DNA of 64,000 nucleotides from Meloidogyne chitwoodi (taxonomy: Eukaryota; Nematoda; Chromadorea; Rhabditida; Meloidogynidae), in NCBI GenBank assembly GCA_015183035.1, contig JACZZP010000011.1, positions 2,294,001 through 2,358,000 of the forward strand. Reading direction: 5' to 3'. The notes beneath the pieces were generated by a model. The model ran no database searches. It saw only the letters and a list, made by a program, of their open reading frames with translations, and was not told the DNA's origin. Below, one piece after another: positions 56,552-64,000 of this stretch; positions within the stretch are counted from its first letter, which is position 1; each line of letters opens with the position of its first letter. The position numbers and the translations under genes are program-made.

Positions 56552-59500
56552 ATGTTAACATTAGGATCGTCATTTATTCAGTATAATGAAGGAAATGATA
56601 AGGGCACAAAATGCAATGCTCTCTTCTTCGATCCGATTTCTGAACGAGTATTTTTTTAATTTTTAATATTTTTTCTAAAGTTTTCCTTATTAAAATTGCA
56701 AAGTTTATGTCAGATGATATTTTTATAGTGTTGTGCAGTACAAAATGAGGCTACTGAGACGCTTTTTCGTTTAAGCTCTTTGGACAAATCTTGCCCTGAT
56801 GTGTTTTTTAGGTTTGATTTGTTAAATTTTGCTTTATCTTAATTCGGACATCAAGTTCTCAGAAACGAAACCAAATTCGTTCAATATGCTTTTCATCTGA
56901 TTTAAGTGTAGCAGTTATCCAACAAGAGGACTCCATACTGGTTAAAATTTTAAGATTTTAGAATTAGTGCGTAGGTATAAAAAATCACTTTTATAGCAAA
57001 GTATTTTAAAAATCATAAAATAATAGAAATACTGGTCCTTATTAACTTGCTTCTTCCTGCTTTTAGATTTTCCAGGTTAATGATCCTATTTATAGGACTT
57101 TCTTCTATTTGTCAATGGATGTGTGTCAGCCGAATTTCAACAGCGCCCAAAGTTCTTCAAGGAGTCATCATTCATTTTTGGTGTCAACTGGTTGACTGAT
57201 CGGCAACTTGCAATTTCAACAGAAGCAGGAATTGAGTTTTGCTCATTGAACATCCATCGCAAGTCATTAAAGCTACTCAAGAGTTTCAGTCATCCTTCCA
57301 GCTGGTTTATTTGTTTTGTAAATTTTTATGTTTTTATATTTATTTTTGGATTTTTTTGAATATCATATTCCATAATTCACATCACTGGGCGTTGTGATGT
57401 GAATTAGGTAAATTTAGATTAATCTATTTAATTCCAGTCTGGTCTTAAACTGTTTTTGTTGGGTAGCAGTGTTATCAATAATTCTTTGCATTTGATCAGT
57501 TTTCAGGTATGACTAATTACTACTAAATTTTTGGCACTTTTCAATTTGAGCACAAATGTCCGCAACTTTTTTCTGCAATTTTTTATAAGAAGTGCTTGAC
57601 AGCTATGCGAATTTTATGGAGGGAAGATGTAAAAAGAAGAGAAGCCTCCAATTATAAGATAATTAATAAATATAAAAGGTTGCGGACAACATTTGCGGAC
57701 ATTTGTGTTCAAAATTAAAAAGTACCAAATTTAACTTGCCTAAATTGGGGATAACTAAAAAATTAAAAATAATTTTTTGATAAATTAATTTTTTAAATTT
57801 TTATTTAATTCCAAGAATAACATGCTTTTCAATATTGGATGTATTAATGTTGACTTTGGTTGTTCATCATTCAAACCACGGCTCTTGGAAAGGGATGTTT
57901 CTTTTTGCCCAATGTATTTTTTAAAATAAATCTTTTAAACATTTTTTAAAAATTATTTGTAGATATGGACATGTTTGCATTTTGATACTAAAATTTGAAC
58001 CTTCTAATGGATTCGCTAGTGGTTTAAGTATATTTGAATTTTCCGATGAGAAGCAACCTATGGCTTTGCCTCAGTTTGTATATTTGCTACAGTTTGAACT
58101 TTTCGGATTAGTTGGAATTCAAGTTGTGGATAATTTGATATTAATACATCACAAGGTTTGATAATATTTAAAGCTTAATTTAAAAGAATTATTTTCCAAG
58201 AATGCTTGTAAAACGTTGGTTTTCGATATTAAAATTAGCACTGATAGATTTGTTCATTCTTCTTCAATAGAAGTTACTGATCTTCTTTCCAAAAGCATCA
58301 AAGATCGAATGTTTATTACTGAAAATGGTGTTATCTCCAAATTTGAGTATAACTCAGCTTGGAAAATGATACAATACAAGGGTTTTATAATTGATATGCA
58401 ATTTGGTATTTTCACTCAAGTGCAGTTAGATCTGAACAAAGCAGTGAATACGATTGAAAACTTGGTTTTTATAAATGGGGTGTGCCAAAACTAAGAGCAC
58501 AACCCGAATGAATTTCTTAATATTATGAAACGAAATAAAATTACTTATCTTTTTTGCGTAAAATATCTCAGGTTTTTATCCGCAAATAATAATATTTCTT
58601 TCAAAGAGAAAATGATTGGTGATTTTATGTTTCCAAATAGCCTTGTTTTTATTTAAATGTGGAGAATGTGTGCTCATATATTTTTTTTATAATAATTTTA
58701 TATAATACTACTTGCGGATAAAATTTGCGGATATGCGTAAAAGGAAAAGTATCCAAAAATTAATTGGCACACCTTTTTTTATTTATTGAATAATTTGTCT
58801 TACATTTATTTTTAGGAGGATCTTATTCATTTTTTAATAAATCGAAAGGATGCTGAGGCTGATTTGCTTGCTCTTTTGCAACGTATAATTTTAAGAAAAG
58901 AAATTAATTTTGTCAAGGTGACCAGAATTATGCGTAAAATTCTCTATGATCCTGAAAAGGATGCTCATCATTCCCCTCAAAATGGTAGGAATTGAAAGTA
59001 TTAATTGCGTTGGGAAATATTTAGATTTTTGTTTTAAATGGGAACTAAATTTAAAAGCGCTAAATTTTTTAATAAACCCATAAGATCAACACCCTATAAA
59101 ACAACCCTAAAGATCAAAAAACAAAATATCAACACTGAATATTTTAAATTTTAGTGTTGATATTTTGGTACGATCTATAGGACGATCTCTAGGGTTTCGA
59201 TCTTCTGGGTGGGGAATAAACCGTTATCTAATAAATTAAATAATTAATTTTTACAGGGAAGTCATTGTTATTTATTGATTCAATTCCACGTTTTGTTAGT
59301 CATAATAGTATTTTACGTTGTATTTTCGAACCACTCTACCTTCATCCAGAAATGGACAAACGATATCTAGCCAATTTGATGATTGATTTTTTTTTGAGTT
59401 TGAAACAAAGAAAAATACAAATTCAGGTTGTTAATTTTTTAAGAATTATTTTAAAATATTTTTATTTTGGAACTTACATTAGATAATTTACACTTTAGTG

Positions 59501-60839
59501 CAAAAGTCTGCAATTGTTAGCAAATTTTATATTTATTAATTATTTTGGAGAGGCATAAAATCAACACTTTGCCAAAACATCTTTCCGAAATAGAAATTCA
59601 CATGATCATTCAAAAATTGCGGACTTTTTCCAAAAATTAGGTGTCAGAAATTGCACAAAAACTTTTATTTTCGTTTTAACCTAAGAGATATCTAAATTTT
59701 TATCAGAATCATTATTTACCCGAATTATTGCTTAAAATAGTGGCAGATGCTAAAATGTGGACATGCTTACACCAACTGCTTCAGTATAGAGTTATCGACG
59801 ATTCTAAATTTTTGGTATAATATAATAATTACTCTAAAAATTAGTTATCTAAAACTTATTAACAGGCTTTTGAGCTTATCTCTTTATCTGAAGAATGTTC
59901 TTCACTTTATCAAATAGCTTTGGACATGTTAAACCGTCGTGGCAATACTGACCAAATTGCTGAAATGCTTCTTGGGCGAAATCATGGTTAGATGGAAATA
60001 TTTAATTACTTTTTTAAATTATGCTTGGGATCAACACAGAAGATAAACACTTATAGATCGTTCTAGAGATCATAGCAAAAGTATAAACAAATTTCTTTAC
60101 TTTTGTAATGTTAGTGTTGATCTTTTGGTTTTCGATCTATAAGGGTGGACTCATGCCTGCAATAATAATACTTTTTATTAATACACCAATATTAAATATA
60201 TTTTTGTAATTTAATACTATTTTAACTTTTTTTAAGTTGTTGATGCTCTTCGATTTGCAAATGGCAGCTGGTTTGGTGAACGTTGGGCTATTGGCAATGA
60301 AGGAAGTGGAGCTCAACGAATAGATATTATTTGCCTTAAACTTTTGGCTGCCACTTGGACCAGACCAGTTGATCGTCCCTTACGCTATGCGGTCTACTCG
60401 CATTTGCAAACAGCTGGAAAACTTAAATCACTTATTGAATCTAATGGTGAGAAAATGGACAGACAATTCGACCCAGAAGATCGAAACCCTAGAGATCATT
60501 CTTAGATCAAGACCAAAATATCAACAATAAAATTTAAAAAGTTGAGAAGTTATTTAGTGTTGATATTTTGGTCAATGTTTAAGGTTGCGGTCTTCTGAGT
60601 TAATCCCAACTAAACACTTCTTTGAAATACAACTTTTAAAAATTCAAATTTTAGACGCTGGCTTTGAACGTTTTTCACGCGAATTTCGATCTTTATATAG
60701 TTTTGGAGAATTGAAAGAAGCAGAAATAAGCTTCAGGTTGGCTCGCCTTTCTTCAATTCGTGGTCGTAGACATAATTCAGGGAGGGATGAATCATTTTGT
60801 TCAGCAAATAGCGGAAACATGGACAGTGTAGAAGATTGA
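56552..60839 (+). CDS. RMC1 (Mic1/C18orf8-like) regulator of MON1-CCZ1
   Basis: RMC1 is the third subunit of the metazoan MON1-CCZ1 complex that activates Rab7 on late endosomes. The N-terminal beta-propeller half includes KCNALFFDPISER (56620), NQIRSICFSSDLSVAVIQQE (56880), FGVNWLTDRQLAISTEAGIE then FCSLNIHRKSLKLLKSF (57180-57290), matching the human segment with DQGIEFYQVLPEKRSLKLLK. Later exons give KTLVFDIKI and, after an intron packed with repeats, the C-terminal Mic1 domain: HYLPELLLKIVADAKMWTCL, HQLLQYRVIDDSKFLAFELI, YQIALDMLNRRGNTDQIAEM, then VVDALRFANGSW. Ends SGNMDSVED. Some middle exons (57360-58200) are not fully resolved. Introns hold at least six inverted-repeat elements. Confidence 0.88.
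57529..57729. repeat. Long-arm inverted-repeat MITE in RMC1 intron
   Basis: Left arm TTGGCACTTTTCAATTTGAG then CACAAATGTCCGCAACTTTT pairs with the right arm ending GCGGACATTTGTGTTCAAAA then TTAAAAAGTACCAAA. Arms are about 40 bp with few mismatches. Non-coding. Confidence 0.8.
58478..58775. repeat. Inverted-repeat MITE in RMC1 intron
   Basis: GGGGTGTGCCAA at the left and TTGGCACACCTTTT at the right are terminal inverted repeats. The inside has TATCCGCAAATAATAA opposed to TTGCGGATAAAATTTGCGGA. About 300 bp, non-coding. Confidence 0.65.
59074..59213. repeat. Hairpin MITE family M, copy 1
   Basis: AAGATCAACACC...AAAATATCAACACTG paired with TAGTGTTGATATTTTGG...TTTCGATCTTCTGGGTGG. In an RMC1 intron. 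Confidence 0.75.
59499..59630. repeat. Inverted-repeat MITE in RMC1 intron
   Basis: GCAAAAGTCTGCAATTGTT at the left is opposed to AAAAATTGCGGACTTTTTCC at the right, about 130 bp apart. Shares the TCCGCAA word with the 57.5- and 58.5-kb elements. Confidence 0.6.
60028..60150. repeat. Hairpin MITE family M, copy 2
   Basis: GGATCAACACAGAAGAT at the left and AGTGTTGATCTTTTGGTTTT then CGATCTATAAGGG at the right. In an RMC1 intron. Confidence 0.7.
60467..60606. repeat. Hairpin MITE family M, copy 3
   Basis: TTCGACCCAGAAGATCGAAA then CCCTAGAGATC at the left, and AGTGTTGATATTTTGG, GGTCTTCTGAGTTAATCCC at the right. In an RMC1 intron. Confidence 0.78.
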
Positions 60840-61158
60840 TACTTTTGAGAAAAATAATGTATAAATTAGTAAATTTTATATAATTCTATTATACTTATCA
60901 TTTGTATATTTAGAAAAAACAAATAATTTTTTATTTTAGATATTTATCGCTGACACGGTGTACAATATTAAGGTCGCGCCGACCAGATTCCTGAAAATTT
61001 GGAATGAAAAATTTTGTGGAGTTCCCGATTCTCGAAAATTGGAAATTACTTTTTTGTCAGTGCGATGATTCTTGCTGTACATAGTAAGCTTTATATATGT
61101 GTTTAATAGAAAATTTGTGTCTAATAATCGTCTCTCGTCTGTAAATCCGTAGTATTTA
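60840..61158. other. Intergenic between convergent genes, no gene seen
   Basis: About 320 bp between the RMC1 and PDZRN-like stop codons. No coding frame or clear repeat. Confidence 0.4.
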
Positions 61159-63479
61159 TCAGACCGTAGTGGAATTGAAAAAAACGGTAGGTCGACCTAA
61201 TAAATTAGTATATGCTTTATTTTCCAATTGAGGATAATTTTGTGGAAGAGGCTGTTTTAGTTGCCTATGGTAAACTAAAGGAACATTCTGTTCAAATATC
61301 TTTGTTGTTTTAACTTCACAACAATTTTTTTTCCTTATACGTCGTTGTTCATTTAATAACTCTCTCTTTGTGTTTTGAACGTCGTCATCCGTGGTTGTGC
61401 TCAAAGCACTTGAGTAATGGCGTTCACGTAAAGCTAAACGTTTGCGCCGCCCTTTCAGGATAGCTGAATTGTATGAACTGTGAACTGGTCTTCTTGTTAC
61501 GTATTGAGTTCCATCGGAGCGTCGTTTGATCTTTATATTTATGAATATAGTAAAGTTTTTTTGAGAGAATTTAAATTTTGACTTTTTTGGGCTTTGTTTC
61601 TACCGGTAATTTTTGGAAAGTTATGGTATTCATTTAATATATCTTTATTTTTCTAATTTGTTTGGTTTTTGAATAGGGTGTCTCAATTAGAGGAAATTCA
61701 GTATACATACGTAATCTTACCACCCATTCTAATTCTTGCTGTTTAACATTCGACGATATATTTGATGATTTTGACATTTTTTGTGACAATTTAGAAGGAG
61801 ATTTTGATTTTCTTTTATTTTTGTTTTGGAAAACAAAATCGTTCATTTGGTTTGTTACATGTGTTTGATTGTACGTTGTCACTTGGGGAGGAATTTGGTT
61901 GATCATTAACAATTTATTCGAATTGTTTTCAATCGATGTGCACTTCTGAATATTATAATAAATCACTTAAAATCAGAATTCAATATTTAAATAAATATAA
62001 CGCGATAAACTAGAAGATCAACACCTTAGAGATCATACCCAAGAAATCAACAAAAATTATTCCTTAAATATTTAGTGTTGATATTTTGGGTTTGATCTCT
62101 AGGATTTCAAGATGTTGATCTTCAGTGGTAGACTTAAGCTAACGTTTGTCTTGTGAACTGATGGGGCAAAAGAAGATAGTGCATTTATTGAAATTAGTTG
62201 TTGACTTTTATTTTTGGATTTTAAATTGTTATTTTGCACATTTGGGAGGGGATAATGATCCATTAAAGTCTCATTGTTTGCCATAAGAAAGGCTTGCCTA
62301 ACTATTTTTGTTGTTTTGTTTTGCAAATGAGGTTGTTTTTCTTGTTTTAATTCCTGTTGCAAAAGTTTCTGCTTAGAAGCCAATGTTTCAGCTAGTCGCT
62401 CAGCCAAAAATAGAAAATAAATTATAAAATGGCTATTTAAATTTCAAAGAAAAATGAAAAACCGAAGTGTAGAAGTGACTGCTGGCAACGCTTGGAGCAG
62501 CGCTTGTTTTTATCTTTGTAGAGAATAAATTTGATGTAAATTTTGTTAAATTTATTGGCAGTTTGGTTGAAGCAAATCTAATAAAATGAGAAAATTAATT
62601 TAATTTTTTAAGTCAGTTCAACCCGGAAGATCGAAACCAAAATATCAGTATAAAAAAGTTGAGAATTTTTAGTGTTGATTTGGTCTCGATCTTCTGGGTT
62701 GATCCCTTAACTTAGTTCCTATTATCCTTACCTTACACTTTTTAACTTTGATTGTAACTTTTTTTGTAACTCATTTGTACTGTTTTTACTTTCATGTTCA
62801 ATGTCTTGGGACTCTTGACCTGTATCTTCTGTAGTTGTACCACCACCCGTTATATATGCGCTTGTGGACATTGGGGAGGGGAGACGACAAAAATATTGTT
62901 TTTGTTGAATATTTTGTTTTTTATTAACTTCACAAGTTTGAACAGAATATGGCTGAGAAAAACTCTGTAATTGATTTAATCTGATAGAAATCGGATAAAG
63001 TGCAAATGTGGTACTTCAACTTATATTCAAATCTAACCAACCATTTTTCCAGGTTTTTCGACTCTGAATGATTTAACGTTTCCTTGATTTAATGACATCA
63101 TAGAGATATCAGACATTAATACCTCTAATGTTCTTGCCGAATAGTTATTTTTGTATTTGTCATTTTTAGAAATGTCCAAGTTTATGATTTGTTCACTTCC
63201 TTGATCTGTATTTGTCAATTTAGATTTATTAGACAATTTTGAATCATTTCGAGTTGTTCTATATTCAAAATTTTTCTTATTTTTTTCTATTAATTTATTT
63301 TGAGAATTGAGATTTTGCAGATTTTTTGGAATAAAATAGGAAATAGAATTTGAAGTCGGTAGACATAAAGTATTGTCTCGTGAATTAGTAGAATTCATCA
63401 AATAATTATAAATAATCCACAAATTTTTATTTATACATAGATTCCTTCCAATATTTAATGTTTCGTATTTATTAAACAT
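61159..63479 (-). CDS. Protein with PDZRN3/4-type C-terminal region
   Basis: The last exons splice in phase to give ELEWVIKRRSDGTQYVTRRP, STTTDDDVQN, a basic helix KRELLNEQRRIRKKN, and the end FFNSTTV. This matches the conserved C terminus of PDZRN3/PDZRN4 (..RSDGTRY.T.RPV, TTDDD, basic helix, terminal TTV PDZ ligand). Upstream exons are low-complexity, Asn/Lys/Ser/Gln-rich: MFNKYETLNIGRNL at 63479, AERLAETLASKQKLLQQEL at about 62400, KNKRKSKSPSKLSQKMSKSS at about 61800. No RING, TRAF-type zinc finger or PDZ domain is seen in this model. The Met at 63479 may be internal if the gene continues upstream. Two introns carry family M repeats. Some exon borders at 62400-63000 are uncertain. Confidence 0.68.
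62011..62128. repeat. Hairpin MITE family M, copy 4
   Basis: TAGAAGATCAACACCTTAGA then GATCATACC at the left, TAGTGTTGATATTTTGGGTT then TGATCTCTAGG and GTTGATCTTC at the right. In an intron of the PDZRN-like gene. Confidence 0.76.
62617..62705. repeat. Hairpin MITE family M, copy 5
   Basis: The shortest and clearest copy: TTCAACCCGGAAGATCGAAA at the left and CGATCTTCTGGGTTGATCC at the right, with AGTGTTGATTTGGTCT inside. In an intron of the PDZRN-like gene. Confidence 0.82.
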
Positions 63480-63856
63480 AATTTGAAAACTCTACACTAA
63501 AGTCAGCTGACATCATTATATTATTACTGGCTAATTTTTTATTATGACCAAAATATATGTAATGTATCTGCTTCTTTGTTAAGCTCTATCCAAATTGGAT
63601 CAGCCTATACCCTAGAAATCGACTGAGAAGATCAATACTACATAATTTCTCATTTTTTAAGTTTTAACGTTGATATAGTATTTTTGTTTTCGATGCATAG
63701 GGTTATGATCTTCTATTGGCCAATATAATTTACAATAAATTTTCTTATGAATAAATATCTAATTATATTTAAATATATAATCTTCGAATTGCTTGAAAAG
63801 CTCATTTTAATTTAGTTCAAAAATTTCATTTTAATCTTTTAAAGCTTCTAATTTTT
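63480..63856. other. Intergenic containing a family M repeat
   Basis: Spacer between two minus-strand genes. Apart from the repeat at 63598-63725 it is AT-rich with no feature seen. Confidence 0.4.
63598..63725. repeat. Hairpin MITE family M, copy 6
   Basis: GATCAGCCTATACCCTAGAA then ATCGACTGAGAAGATCAA at the left, and GTTGATATAGTATTTTTGTT, ATGATCTTCTATTGGCCAA at the right. The most diverged copy, lying between genes. Confidence 0.6.
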
Positions 63857-64000
63857 TAAATTTTTCTTAAATATATTTTGTCTTTGAATCTGTTCAATTC
63901 TCTCTTGACGTCGCTTTGAAGCACTAATAGCACCAGGGCTAGTGAGTGTATTATTACTAAGTGCAGGATCCGCATAGTTTACTCCCCAACTTTCAATAAA
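63857..64000 (-). CDS. 3' end of an unidentified gene (partial, runs off the right edge)
   Basis: An open frame from the window edge reads ESWGVNYADPALSNNTL, SPGAISASKRRQERIEQIQR and ends QNIFKKNLKN with TAG at 63857. Base use is coding-like compared with the AT-rich flank. The basic Gln/Arg helix at the end is all that can be described. No family recognised. Confidence 0.55.

Overview
The window looks like nuclear DNA of a nematode, most likely a plant-parasitic tylenchid of the root-knot (Meloidogyne) type. It is very AT-rich. Genes are cut by many 40-110 nt introns with GT..AG ends, and acceptor-like TTTCAG/TTACAG sites sit just before some start codons, as expected for spliced-leader trans-splicing. 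Proteins closest to C. elegans forms (complexin, akirin, RSR-2, SLC13) and an F-box-like pair fit this. The genus is an inference. All gene models below are hand-spliced from the sequence by following reading phase across introns.

Layout: 1-14.6 kb holds a Kelch protein (KLHDC10-like) and SNAPC1 on the minus strand, the spliceosomal factor RSR-2/SRRM2-CWC21 on plus, the large double-cassette helicase ASCC3 on minus, and a small zinc-finger gene on minus. 14.6-17.8 kb is an F-box-like pair (one decayed) with an inverted-repeat element. 18.6-26.9 kb is a plus-strand row: SLC13 transporter, a four-TM protein, and an HD-PTP-like BRO1 protein that stops before any phosphatase domain. 27.2-28.7 kb is gene-free satellite and old repeats. 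28.9-43.6 kb carries hexokinase (-), complexin (+), an MFSD14/HIAT1 transporter (-), a Pygopus-like PHD protein (-) and an unrecognised low-complexity protein (-). 44.5-49.6 kb has akirin then a DBHS (NONO/SFPQ) RNA-binding protein on plus. 50-55 kb is a globin with a very long N-terminal extension (-). 56.5-60.8 kb is RMC1/Mic1 (+), followed by a protein with only the PDZRN3/4 C-terminal homology (-), and the 3' end of one more gene runs off the right edge.

Most genes are housekeeping and unrelated to one another. The most striking structure is that hexokinase and the Pygopus-like gene, about 8 kb apart, share their first two coding exons, the intron between them and part of the 5' leader. 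The two exons have identical lengths (145 and 75 nt) and 60 of 73 residues match, so an N-terminal module has been copied between two unrelated genes. The window is also rich in short inverted-repeat transposons (MITEs): two hAT-like ones with 8-bp target duplications in globin introns, a family of six copies within 5 kb around RMC1, and several others.
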